Below are positions 24,893-33,534 of a stretch of DNA of 36,476 nucleotides, one piece after another; position 1 is the stretch's first letter; every line of letters starts with the position of its first letter. Both the position numbers and the translations under genes were made by a program. Source of the stretch: Planctomycetota bacterium (lineage in GTDB: Bacteria > Planctomycetota > UBA1135 > UBA2386); NCBI GenBank assembly GCA_020851075.1, contig JADZDL010000161.1:1-36476 (forward strand), read 5' to 3'. The notes beneath the pieces were generated by a model that was given only the letters and a program-made list of their open reading frames with translations, ran no database searches and had not been told where the DNA came from.

Positions 24893-26310
24893 GCGCGTTT
24901 CCCCGCCTTCTTGGTCTTGCTCTTCTGTTTGGTCTTGGCCTTCGGCCCGGCCTTTACCTTGTCGTCCTTCTTCACGAGCCGTGACGGCGTCTTCTTCGCC
25001 ACAGGCTTGCGCGCAACTGTTCGCCGCTTCGGCGCGTTTGCGGGAACACTCCCGGCCGCTGGCATCGCCCACACGATCGCCGCACGCCGGAAGTCGAAGT
25101 ACTTCGCGGCGACTTCGCGCAGCTCCTTGTTCTGCAGCGATGCATAGGTCGGCAGCACCCCTTCGAGGGTGCGGAAACCACCTGGCGTGCCAGCTTCAAA
25201 CCGGCAGAGCTTCATCGCGAGATCGAGCACAGCTTCGTCCTGGAACAGGAACGACGCGCGGATCTGCGTACGAATGCGATCCAGGTCCTTCTTGCCAACG
25301 CCCTCTTCGAGCTGCTTGGCGATCTCTTCGCGAACAGCGGCTTCCACGCGCGCTGGCGAAGATCCTTCGCGCAGTTCGCAGAGCACGAAGAATGCGCCCG
25401 GATCCTGACGCGTTTCGTTGAGCACGCTCACATCGGTGACGAGCTCATCCTTGAGCACGAGGCGGCGATACAAACGGCTGTTCTTGCTGTTGCCCAGATC
25501 GTGCGCGAGCACATCGAGCGCGTAGTCATCGCGGTCGCCCATGCGACAGGTCGGGAACCCGATGCACATGCGCACGACGGAGTGCGGCGTGCGCAGTTCC
25601 GCGCGCCGTTCGCCCTGCGGCGGCGGCTCCGTGAGCGGCTCGGCGCGTTCGGTGACACGCGGGATCGATCCAAACAGTTCGCGAATGCGCGCCGCCGCGC
25701 GGGCCTTGTCGATCGCGCCGACAACGACGAGAAATGCGCGATTGGGGCCGTAGTTGCGGTGGTAGTAGTCGCGCATCTGCTGCGCCGACAGCCGCTCCAG
25801 ATCCTGGCGATACCCAATCACCGGATGATGGTACGGGTGTACCTGGTACAGCAGCGTCTCGGTGGCCTGGTAGAGCGGGCGCCACGGATCGTCCTCGCCC
25901 ATCGCCAGCTCTTCGAGCACGACGTTCTTCTCGCTCGCAAACTCGAGCGGATCGAGCAGGCAACCGCGCATGCGACTGGCTTCGATCTCGAGCGCCGTCT
26001 CCCAACGATCGGCCGCCATCGAGAAGTAGTAGGCGGTGCTGTCGCTGTCGGTGAAGGCGTTGTTGCTGCCGCCCATCTTGCTGGTCTGCAGATCGATCTG
26101 CCCCTTCGGGAACCGATCCGTGCCCTTGAACATCATGTGTTCGAGGAAGTGCGACACGCCGGTCTCGCCGGTGCGTTCGTCGCGCGCGCCCACGCGATAC
26201 CACACGATCGAAGCGACCACGGGCAACGGCCCACGTTCGACGAGCAACGCCTTGAAGCCGTTCTCCAGCTCCACGACCTCGACATCCGGCAACATCGTCT
26301 GTTCGACCAT
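24889..26310 (-). CDS. M16-family zinc peptidase, catalytic subunit
   Basis: A 473-residue M16 peptidase with the inverted zinc motif HFLEH (H54-H58, in TGVSHFLEHMMFKGT) and the distal ligand in the VVLEELAMGEDDP segment (E133 or E134). The rest follows the two-domain clam-shell fold. The last 60 residues are a Lys-rich tail (motifs such as KAKTKQKSK) that looks disordered and could bind nucleic acid, membrane or an acidic partner; this tail is not typical. No signal peptide is seen. The start is 3 bp past the stop of the pseudouridine synthase gene, and the non-catalytic partner follows with a 4-bp overlap. Confidence 0.94.
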   Translation of the reverse strand: MVEQTMLPDVEVVELENGFKALLVERGPLPVVASIVWYRVGARDERTGETGVSHFLEHMMFKGTDRFPKGQIDLQTSKMGGSNNAFTDSDSTAYYFSMAADRWETALEIEASRMRGCLLDPLEFASEKNVVLEELAMGEDDPWRPLYQATETLLYQVHPYHHPVIGYRQDLERLSAQQMRDYYHRNYGPNRAFLVVVGAIDKARAAARIRELFGSIPRVTERAEPLTEPPPQGERRAELRTPHSVVRMCIGFPTCRMGDRDDYALDVLAHDLGNSKNSRLYRRLVLKDELVTDVSVLNETRQDPGAFFVLCELREGSSPARVEAAVREEIAKQLEEGVGKKDLDRIRTQIRASFLFQDEAVLDLAMKLCRFEAGTPGGFRTLEGVLPTYASLQNKELREVAAKYFDFRRAAIVWAMPAAGSVPANAPKRRTVARKPVAKKTPSRLVKKDDKVKAGPKAKTKQKSKTKKAGKRA

Positions 26311-26313
26311 GAT

Positions 26314-27501
26314 CTAGTTCTCTCCCGAATCGTCGTCGTGCATCGGCCGGTCCGCCTGCAGCGCCACGTCGCGCAAGCGCTGCACCTCATGCGGCTGCAG
26401 GAATCGCCACGCGCCCGGGCTGAGCCCGTGCAGGTTGAGATCGCCGATGCGGATGCGCTTCAGCGAGATCACGGGATGCTCCAGTTTGGCGAAGACGCGG
26501 CGAATCTCGCGGTTCTTGCCCTCGCGCAAGGTGACCTTCATGTAGGTCTTGTCCTTGCCGGTGCGTTCGACCTTGATGTTCATGCCCGTGGTCGGGCCTT
26601 CGGCGAGCCAGACGCCGCCGCGCGCCTTGTCGAGTTCCTGCTGCTCGATGCGGCCGCGCACGAGCACAGCATAGAGCTTGGGTACACCGTAGCGCGGGTG
26701 CGTCATCTCGAGCGCAAACGAGCCATCATTGGTGAGCAGGATCAGGCCTTCACTATCGAGGTCGAGACGGCCGACGGTGAACAACCGCCCGCGCACCTGC
26801 GGCAAGAAGTCGATCACGCGCTTCTTCTGCTCGTTGCGCGCGTTCGTGCAGACGATGCCGGCGGGCTTGTTGAACAGCACGTAGACGGGGCGCTCCGGCT
26901 GAATGCGATTGCCGTCGAAACGCACGTCGTCGTTCTTCGGGTCGACGCGCGAGCCGAGTTCGCGAATGAGCTCACCATTCACCTCGACGCGCCCACCGGC
27001 GATCAAGCCATCCGCGGCCCGGCGGCTGCAGACGCCGCTCATCGCGAGGAAGTGGTTGAGACGGACCTTGCCGTCGTTCGCGCCTTGCCCAGGTGCCCCC
27101 GCGGGCGTGACGACGAGGCCTTGCTCGCGCCGCTTGCTGCGGCGAGGCGCCTTGGGGTCGCGCGCCAGAGGCGCTGGCGAACCACTGCGTGCGCCGGGGC
27201 CGCGCGAGGTGCCCGGACGTGTGGTGCCCGGACGCGAAGTACCCGATCGGGACGAGCCCGGACGCGCGCCACGAGAACCTTCGCTGCGGCCCGAAGGACT
27301 GCGCGAACTCGAAGGGCCGCGTGAGCTTGAGGGACCGCGGCCACCTGGATCCCTGCCACCGGGATCCCGACCTCCAGAACCGCCGCCGCTGCGAGAACCC
27401 GCTCCACGCGCACCACCACTACCGCTGCCACCACCACTGCTGCCGCCCGAACCGCGCGCGAAGCGCTGGCCCGGCTTGCGGTCTTCATGACGCTTCGCCA
27501 T
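26314..27501 (-). CDS. RsuA/RluB-type pseudouridine synthase with long disordered N-terminal extension
   Basis: A 395-residue protein. Residues 1-140 are Gly/Ser/Arg/Pro-rich low complexity with short imperfect repeats (GGRDPGGRDPGG, SSSRGPSSSR, RPGTTRPGTSR). An S4 RNA-binding domain follows at about 146-192 (VRLNHFLAMSGVCSRRAADGLI), then the catalytic domain with GRLDLDSEGLILLTNDG, where D247 is the expected catalytic Asp, and NREIRRVFAKLEHPVISLKRIRIG at the end. Members modify a single uridine in 23S or 16S rRNA; this architecture fits RluB-like enzymes acting on 23S rRNA. The ATG (27501) shares one base with the stop of the isomerase gene upstream. The RG/SR-rich extension is longer than in most homologues I know. 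Confidence 0.94.
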   Translation of the reverse strand: MAKRHEDRKPGQRFARGSGGSSGGGSGSGGARGAGSRSGGGSGGRDPGGRDPGGRGPSSSRGPSSSRSPSGRSEGSRGARPGSSRSGTSRPGTTRPGTSRGPGARSGSPAPLARDPKAPRRSKRREQGLVVTPAGAPGQGANDGKVRLNHFLAMSGVCSRRAADGLIAGGRVEVNGELIRELGSRVDPKNDDVRFDGNRIQPERPVYVLFNKPAGIVCTNARNEQKKRVIDFLPQVRGRLFTVGRLDLDSEGLILLTNDGSFALEMTHPRYGVPKLYAVLVRGRIEQQELDKARGGVWLAEGPTTGMNIKVERTGKDKTYMKVTLREGKNREIRRVFAKLEHPVISLKRIRIGDLNLHGLSPGAWRFLQPHEVQRLRDVALQADRPMHDDDSGEN

Positions 27502-28475
27502 CAACTTTCTCCAGGATCAGACACCAACACGTCGAGTCGGCCGATCGGCGACAAGACGACATGTTCCACCACGGCCGGCACCAACACGGTGTCGCCCGCA
27601 ACCAACGACAACGGCTGCACTGCCGTCGCGGAAGGCCAAACCAACGTGCCGCTGCCACCCACGACGGTCACCGCTGCGAAGCGGGAGTTCGTGGCCAGCG
27701 TATGCGGCGTGCGCCAAGCGTAGCGTCGCAGGCGATAGCTTTCCGTTGCTACCAGCTGGACTCCACCATCTGCCAAGGCCGCTGGGCTCGTCACCGCACG
27801 ATCGGCGGCGCCGACCTGCACGGTTTCGTGGCGAGTCACCGCGAGCGCCTTCTGCACGTGGACCTCGCGCGGACGGCCCCAATCGTAAAGGCGGTAGGTC
27901 AGGTCACTGTTCTGCTGCAGCTCAAAGACCACGACGTCCGGACCGAGCGCATGCACGGTTCCCGGCGGCAGATGCACGCAGTCCCCGGCCTTTGGCGTGA
28001 ACATCCACAGCAGCTTCTCGACCTCGGGCGTGTGGGCCTTGGCTTCAAACTCAGCCCTTTCGACCCCAGGGCGAAGCCCGCGGATGATGCGCGCTCTTGG
28101 GCCGGCCCTCAGCACCACCCAGGCCTCGTCCTTGCCGCCGTCGCCTTCGGCGCGCGCCCGCGCCTCGTCGGGATGCACCTGCACCGACAGCGCCTCGCGC
28201 GCGTCGATGAACTTTAGCAGCAACGGGAAACGCCCGCCGTGACCGGCTGCTACGCCTTGCCCGAGCAGCTCGACCGGCGCTTCGCGCATGAGGTCGGCCA
28301 GGGTGCGATCCGTACCGCGGATCCGGCTCGACCCCTCGGGGCGGTCATAGAGCTCCCAGGTCTCGCCAACCATCTCCGCCGGCGGCAATTGCATCGGAAA
28401 CACCGATTCCAAAGCACGACCGCCCCACACCTTGGGCAGGAACTTGCGGTCGAGAAGGAACGGCGTAAGCGGCAT
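27501..28475 (-). CDS. manA: Class I mannose-6-phosphate isomerase
   Basis: A 324-residue cupin-fold zinc enzyme that interconverts mannose 6-phosphate and fructose 6-phosphate in the cytoplasm. Zinc ligands are visible as Q99 and H101 (LSVQVHPDE), E117 (GKDEAWVV) and H175 (LPPGTVHALG). The opening LLDRKFLPKVWGGRAL and GETWELYDRP match the short bacterial form. It starts the five-gene run isomerase, pseudouridine synthase, M16 catalytic, M16 partner, Nif3-like. Upstream is a 120-bp gap to the POT transporter gene, where the run's promoter should lie. Confidence 0.93.
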   Translation of the reverse strand: MPLTPFLLDRKFLPKVWGGRALESVFPMQLPPAEMVGETWELYDRPEGSSRIRGTDRTLADLMREAPVELLGQGVAAGHGGRFPLLLKFIDAREALSVQVHPDEARARAEGDGGKDEAWVVLRAGPRARIIRGLRPGVERAEFEAKAHTPEVEKLLWMFTPKAGDCVHLPPGTVHALGPDVVVFELQQNSDLTYRLYDWGRPREVHVQKALAVTRHETVQVGAADRAVTSPAALADGGVQLVATESYRLRRYAWRTPHTLATNSRFAAVTVVGGSGTLVWPSATAVQPLSLVAGDTVLVPAVVEHVVLSPIGRLDVLVSDPGES

Positions 28476-28595
28476 TCTGGGCGGCGGGCGGGCAGGTCGA
28501 AGCCCGTAGTTCTATCCGGAAGCAGGGGCCCGCGCCATGCAGGAGGAACCGACCTTGGCATCGGCCCGGCACCGCGCCCCCCTGCCCACCGCCAG

Positions 28596-30104
28596 CTACT
28601 TCTCGTCGTGCATGAGCTTGCGGACCAACGGCGAGATGACCATCAACAACGCCCCACAAATCAGGGCGTAGATCGTCAGCTGCCAGTAACCATCGGTGTA
28701 ACCCGCCAATTTGGTCAGCGGCGGTGCCGTCTCTTCGACTTGCGCCATGCCGGCTCCGAGCAGACCGGCCAGATACTGCCCGTAGGCGCTGGCCAGGAAC
28801 CAGAGGCCCATGATGATTCCAAACATGCGCTGCGGCGCGAGACGGGTCATCGCGGATAGGCCGATCGGCGACAGGCACAACTCGCCAATCGTGGTCACCA
28901 ACCAGGCAAACGTGAAGATCCACAACGACGAGATGCCATCCTCGCCGGCGTAGCGGATCAGGCTCTGGAACAGGTAGAAACCACCGGCGAGGAAGAAGAA
29001 GCCGAGGCCGAACTTCACGACCGTGTTCGGCTCCTTGGACCGCATCTTGAGCCACAGGAGGCCGACCAGCGGGCTCAACAGAATCACGAAGATCGAATTC
29101 GAGGTGTTGTTGACCTCGATTGGATCGATGCGCGCACCGAGCACCTGGGCGGGCTTGATGTGGTATTCGGCAACGATCGCGAGCGATCCGCCACTCTGCT
29201 CAAAGAACGCCCAGAAGAAGATCGAGAAGATGATGAACACCAGCGCGGCCAGCAGCTTCTGGATCTCGACGCGCGTGCAGGTGCGCATGTCGTAGAGGAA
29301 GTAGATCAGCGCCAACGGGCCGACCAGATACATGAACCAGTCGGTGTATTGGCTATTGCTGACCAGCAGCAGGATCAGCGGGATCGACAGCAGCGACCCT
29401 GCGTAGACGCCCAGGATCTTGTTCCGGGCCGCCGGCGTGGCGACCGTGCCTTCAGGAACGAGCGGCGAGAAACCGAGCGGGCCCAGCGTGCGCGCCGTCA
29501 TGCCAAACATCGCGACGCCGATCAGCATCGCGATGCCAGCACTCGCAAAGGCCCACTCCCAACCGTACGCCTTGCCGAGGTAGACACACAGGAAGCCACC
29601 GAGAGCGGCACCGATGTTGATACCCGAATAGAACAGCGCAAACCCGGCATCGCGCCGATTGTCACCATCGCGATAGAGCAGACCGACGACGCCGGAAATA
29701 TTGGGTTTGAAGAAACCCGTGCCGACGATCGAAATGCTTGTACCAATGTAGAACAGGCTGTTTGGCGCTGCCGCAACCGTGAAGCTGCCAACCACCATCA
29801 ACAGGCCGCCCCAGACGATCGAACGCCGGAACCCCAGGAACTTGTCGGCGAAGAACCCACCGACGAACGTCATCGTGTAGACGAACGCCTGGATGGCTCC
29901 GTATTGGAGGTTGGCGTCAGCCTTGTTCATGGCCAACTGCTGGATCATGAACACGGTCAGGACACCGCGCATGCCGTAGAAGCAGAAGCGCTCCCACATC
30001 TCCGCCATGAAGAGCCACCAGAGCTGGCTCGGGTACTTGCCCTGGAAGTTGCGGATCGCAATCAGGCGCGGGTCGTTGGCGAGGGCGGCTTGGTCGATGG
30101 CCAT
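28596..30104 (-). CDS. POT/PTR2-family proton-coupled peptide transporter
   Basis: A 502-residue membrane protein with about 14 predicted helices. The proton-coupling motif ExxER is at E35-R39 (EMWERFCFYGMRG). GTGFFKPNISG with K133 and the PTR2-type signature FYSGINIGAALGG (about 159-171) follow. Members import di- and tripeptides with protons across the inner membrane. The gene is 67 bp downstream of the NYN-LOTUS gene and 120 bp upstream of the isomerase gene, all on the minus strand. No regulatory site is clear. Confidence 0.95.
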   Translation of the reverse strand: MAIDQAALANDPRLIAIRNFQGKYPSQLWWLFMAEMWERFCFYGMRGVLTVFMIQQLAMNKADANLQYGAIQAFVYTMTFVGGFFADKFLGFRRSIVWGGLLMVVGSFTVAAAPNSLFYIGTSISIVGTGFFKPNISGVVGLLYRDGDNRRDAGFALFYSGINIGAALGGFLCVYLGKAYGWEWAFASAGIAMLIGVAMFGMTARTLGPLGFSPLVPEGTVATPAARNKILGVYAGSLLSIPLILLLVSNSQYTDWFMYLVGPLALIYFLYDMRTCTRVEIQKLLAALVFIIFSIFFWAFFEQSGGSLAIVAEYHIKPAQVLGARIDPIEVNNTSNSIFVILLSPLVGLLWLKMRSKEPNTVVKFGLGFFFLAGGFYLFQSLIRYAGEDGISSLWIFTFAWLVTTIGELCLSPIGLSAMTRLAPQRMFGIIMGLWFLASAYGQYLAGLLGAGMAQVEETAPPLTKLAGYTDGYWQLTIYALICGALLMVISPLVRKLMHDEK

Positions 30105-30171
30105 GATCAGGTGCTGGCTCTGGGTCGGCTGAGAAGGGGGCGCGGAAAACTACTCCAATACGCGGCGAGGA

Positions 30172-31020
30172 TCAGGCGCGCGAGTCGATCATTCGCACGA
30201 TGTAGCCACCCGAACGCTCGGCGCGCTCCAGGGTCAGCAGATCGCGCGCTTCGGCCTCTTCGAGCAGTTCGTTGAACGAACGGAACCCGTAGTAGCTCTC
30301 GTTGAAGCCCGGCTTGCGGCGTTTGAGCGCCTGCTTCACCATCGAGCCCCAGATCTTGCCTTCTTCGCCACGCTCGCCCACCAAAGCGTCGATCGTCTCG
30401 AGGATCAGATCCAACGCCTCGTACGTGCGGTCTTCGCTGGCGCGACGCGCCGTATCCGCCTGCACCTCGGCGGGCGCCATCGGCTTGCCCGTCTTCGGCG
30501 GTGCCGGCGACCGCTTGGGCGCGGCCTGCTTGCGCGCTGGTTTCTCGCGCACGAGATCGTCGTAGAAGATGAACTCGTCACAATTGGCGATCAACAGATC
30601 GGACGTCGAGTTCTTCACGCCAACCCCGATCACCGTCTTGTTGTTCTCGCGCAACTTGCTCACCAGCGGCGAGAAGTCGGAGTCACCACTGATGATGACA
30701 AACGTGTCGACGTGCTGCTTGGTATGACAGAAGTCCAACGCATCGACGACCAGCCGGATATCTGCCGAGTTCTTGCCCGACATGCGCACGTGCGGGATCT
30801 CGATGAGCTCGAACGCGGCTTCATGCATCGCGCCCTTCCAGCTCTTGTAACGGTCCCAGTCGCAATAGGCTTTCTTCACGACAATGCTGCCTTTGAGCAG
30901 CAACCGGTCGAGAACCTTGCCGATATCGAACTTTGAGTACTTCGCGTCGGCAACGCCGAGCGCGACGTTCTCGAAGTCACAGAAGACGGCCATGTTGGTG
31001 ATGTCGGACGTAGAGCTCAT
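30172..31020 (-). CDS. NYN-domain ribonuclease-like protein with C-terminal LOTUS/OST-HTH domain
   Basis: A 282-residue cytoplasmic protein. The NYN (PIN-like) domain covers about residues 10-160; its acidic residues are D15 (CDFENVAL), D87 (NSADIRLVVDAL) and D113/D115 (IISGDSDFSPLV). A Lys/Pro/Ala-rich linker follows, then a C-terminal winged-helix of LOTUS type (about 205-280; WGSMVKQALKRRKPGFNESYYGFRSFNELLEEAE). This architecture is known from MARF1-like and bacterial LabA/DUF88 proteins and points to RNA binding with possible nuclease activity. All expected acidic residues are present. ATG 31020 is used because the NYN strand starts 10 residues on; the open frame upstream has no domain. 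Confidence 0.93.
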   Translation of the reverse strand: MSSTSDITNMAVFCDFENVALGVADAKYSKFDIGKVLDRLLLKGSIVVKKAYCDWDRYKSWKGAMHEAAFELIEIPHVRMSGKNSADIRLVVDALDFCHTKQHVDTFVIISGDSDFSPLVSKLRENNKTVIGVGVKNSTSDLLIANCDEFIFYDDLVREKPARKQAAPKRSPAPPKTGKPMAPAEVQADTARRASEDRTYEALDLILETIDALVGERGEEGKIWGSMVKQALKRRKPGFNESYYGFRSFNELLEEAEARDLLTLERAERSGGYIVRMIDSRA

Positions 31021-31104
31021 GCTGGGCGAACTGTATGTCGCCGGCGGCTCGGATCGTCCTACGGGACTGACATTCTTCGCGGCACGGGATCGGCGCGACA
31101 AGGC

Positions 31105-32829
31105 TCAGCCCTCCCCCATGCCCTTGGCCTTCTCGACCAGGCGCCGCGCCTGCTGCAGTGCCGCGGCGTCCGTGCCGTCGCCCATCGCCATGGCGGCGAG
31201 CTCCTTCTCGACCTCTGCGCCGCGCAGCTGGCGAACGCTCGAACGCGTGCGTTCGTCGCCGGCTTTGCCCGCCACCTCCTTGTTGACCAGGAAGTGGTGC
31301 TGCGCAAACGCGGCGACCGGGGCCAGGTGGGTCACGATCACGACCTGGTGGTGTTTGGCGACCTCGTGCAGTTTGCGACCGACCTGCATGCCCAGGCGGC
31401 CACCGATCTCGGCGTCGATCTCGTCGAGCACGAGCAGCGGCACCCGGTCCTGGTCAGCGAGCGTCTTCTTCACCGCCAGCACGATGCGCGCCAATTCGCC
31501 ACCGGACGCCGTATCGCGCATCGAATGGAACGGCTCACCGGGGTTGATGCGCACCTCGAGATCGACGGGCACCGGACCGTGCTCGGTCGCCACCGCCAGC
31601 AGTTGTTCGGTCGAGAACTCGTCCGCCATCGCGACGCGAACCTCGGTGTGCTGCATGCCGAGATCGAGCAATTCGGCGCGGATCTTGGCACAGAACGGCT
31701 CCGCAGCCTTGGCGCGCGCCCGCACGAGCTTGCGCCCGATCGCCGCCGCCGCTTCGGTCACCTGCCGCAGCTCCTGGGCCAGCACCTCGGGATCGGCATT
31801 GCCGTCCTCGGCCTTGGCGAGCTCCGCCTTGACCTTCTCCAGATTGCGCCGGAGATCGGCCTCGGTCGGGCCAAAACGCTTCAGCGCTGCATAGATCTCG
31901 TCGAGGCGCTCCTGCACGGCCACGAGGCGCGTCGGGTCGAGGTCAAGCCGCGCCTGACCCGACTGCAGCTTGCGGCAGACGTCGGTGACGAGCTCTTCAA
32001 TCTGCGCCATCTGCTCGGCGGCATCCTCGAGCCGCCGATCGATCGCCGCGGCCTCCTGCACGGCCTTGGCCGCGCGCGCCAGCAGATCGCTCGCGTTGTC
32101 CTCGCCGTCCTGCAGCGTGCCGAGCGCTTCATCGAGGTTCTGGCGCATCTCGTCGAGGTTGCTGAGCACCTGATGCTCCTGCTCCAGATCGCCGAGTTCG
32201 CCTTCGGTAAGCCCCAATTCGCTCATCGCGGCAAACTGGAAACGCAGGAACTCGAGCCGCTGCGTGCGCTCGCGTTCGCCGTGGGAAAGTTCGGCCAGAC
32301 GATCGCGCACCGCCCGCGCCGCCTGCAACGAAGCTGCGAATTCGCGCCGCAGATTGGCCGTTCCGGCGAATGCATCGAGCATCTCGGTCTGGATCTCGGG
32401 CCGCATGAGCGCGCGCGAGTCCCCCTGGCCGTGGATCTCGAGCAGCAGCGCGCCCAGCTCGCGCAAGGCCGTCAACGTCGCCGGCCGGCCACCGATGCGC
32501 ACGCGCGTCTTGCCGGCGCGATCGACGATGCGCGTGACGAGCAGCAGGTCATCTTCGACCGAACCGCCGCACAGCTCATCGACGAGGCGAATCACCGTCG
32601 CGCTGCGTTCGCCCTTGCCGAGCCGGAACTCGCCATCAACCTGCAGTTCGTCCGCGCCATGGCGAACGAGCGAACCCGCCACCTTCTCGCCGCGCAGCGT
32701 CTTGAGCGCAGTCATCAACAGGGACTTGCCACCGCCGGTCTCACCCGAGATCACGGTCAGCCCTTCGGCGAGACGGATCTCGGCATGTTCGAGCAGGGCC
32801 AGGTTGCGGATGTGGATCGTGTGGAGCAT
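31105..32829 (-). CDS. recN: DNA repair protein RecN
   Basis: A 574-residue SMC-like ATPase for double-strand-break repair. The N-terminus (MLHTIHIRNLALLEHAEIRL) and Walker A (VISGETGGGKSLLMTAL) match RecN; the usual Ala in GETGAGKS is Gly here. A long coiled-coil region spans about 160-370 with the usual hinge. The C-terminal part has the signature TASGGELARIVLAVK and Walker B LLVLDEIDAEIGGRLG, followed by QVVIVTHLAPVAAFAQ. The protein should tether DNA ends as in other bacteria. The gene is 99 bp downstream of the methyltransferase-like gene and 84 bp upstream of the NYN gene. No LexA box is evident. Confidence 0.97.
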   Translation of the reverse strand: MLHTIHIRNLALLEHAEIRLAEGLTVISGETGGGKSLLMTALKTLRGEKVAGSLVRHGADELQVDGEFRLGKGERSATVIRLVDELCGGSVEDDLLLVTRIVDRAGKTRVRIGGRPATLTALRELGALLLEIHGQGDSRALMRPEIQTEMLDAFAGTANLRREFAASLQAARAVRDRLAELSHGERERTQRLEFLRFQFAAMSELGLTEGELGDLEQEHQVLSNLDEMRQNLDEALGTLQDGEDNASDLLARAAKAVQEAAAIDRRLEDAAEQMAQIEELVTDVCRKLQSGQARLDLDPTRLVAVQERLDEIYAALKRFGPTEADLRRNLEKVKAELAKAEDGNADPEVLAQELRQVTEAAAAIGRKLVRARAKAAEPFCAKIRAELLDLGMQHTEVRVAMADEFSTEQLLAVATEHGPVPVDLEVRINPGEPFHSMRDTASGGELARIVLAVKKTLADQDRVPLLVLDEIDAEIGGRLGMQVGRKLHEVAKHHQVVIVTHLAPVAAFAQHHFLVNKEVAGKAGDERTRSSVRQLRGAEVEKELAAMAMGDGTDAAALQQARRLVEKAKGMGEG

Positions 32830-32928
32830 GGCTGGCGGTCGGAGAGGAGGCGGAAGGATGCCGCTTCGGCGTCGTCGGCGCCACGTGATCGCGCGATGGA
32901 ACTCCGGAACCGACCGCCGGCTATCCTT

Positions 32929-33414
32929 CTAGTGACCCACCAGGGGAAGGTCCGGCGCCGAAATCGCGACTTTTGGCCGCCCGACGAGCACGCGCGAGCG
33001 CCCCTGCATGTCCAACGCAGCTTCGGCGACGTCGAGGCCCAGCTGGCCCCCGAGCTCCGCCAGGTGCCGCATCCAGGGCTTGTAGGGCATGCCGTTGTCT
33101 GAGCAGCACGGCACGATCGCAAAGCCGACCCCATGCTTCGCCGCGTATTCGACGATGATCCGGGTGGCGCCATCCGGGTGCATGCCGACCACCGCGTCAC
33201 ATTCGCACGGCTCGTCGAGGGTAAACAACCGCTCCGCATAACGCACGTCGGCGTGCTTCCAGCGTTTGTCGAAGGTCGTGGCCAGAAGCCCGCGCGCGGT
33301 CAAGGCCTCATTGAGCTTGCCCATGCCACCCGCGATGTCGAACACGCGGCGGGCCTCGGGGAATTGCTGTGTCACGAATTGCGCGAACAGTTCGAACCTG
33401 CGTTTGTCGGCCAC
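32929..33414 (-). CDS. Small class I methyltransferase-like protein
   Basis: A 161-residue protein from GTG 33414 (VADKRRFELFAQFVTQQFP). A Rossmann-type SAM-binding motif is visible: ARRVFDIAGGMGKLNEAL. Then come VVGMHPDGATRIIVEYA and FAIVPCCSDNGMPYKPWMRHL. The combination of a glycine-rich loop, an H-P-D-G-A-T segment and a paired Cys (PCC) recalls TRM13/METTL25-type methyltransferases, which show a GxH...CC arrangement, but this is a weak resemblance and the substrate is unknown. AAGG about 9 bases upstream supports the GTG start; the frame is open further upstream over the divergent protease gene. No signal peptide. Confidence 0.72.
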   Translation of the reverse strand: MADKRRFELFAQFVTQQFPEARRVFDIAGGMGKLNEALTARGLLATTFDKRWKHADVRYAERLFTLDEPCECDAVVGMHPDGATRIIVEYAAKHGVGFAIVPCCSDNGMPYKPWMRHLAELGGQLGLDVAEAALDMQGRSRVLVGRPKVAISAPDLPLVGH

Positions 33415-33534
33415 GGGAAAAGACCTTACCCGAGTCGGCCGCCGGCCCACAGAACCACCCCACCGAACGTGGATCCCCGGTATCCTGTGCCACCCACCTG
33501 CCCGCCACCCCAAGACTCGCCCAAGAGGAACCCC

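Noticed and set aside
31105..32829. RecN Walker A with Gly in place of Ala as a sign of inactivity
   Set aside because: The Lys-Ser core is intact and Walker B and signature motifs are present, so a functional ATPase is expected.
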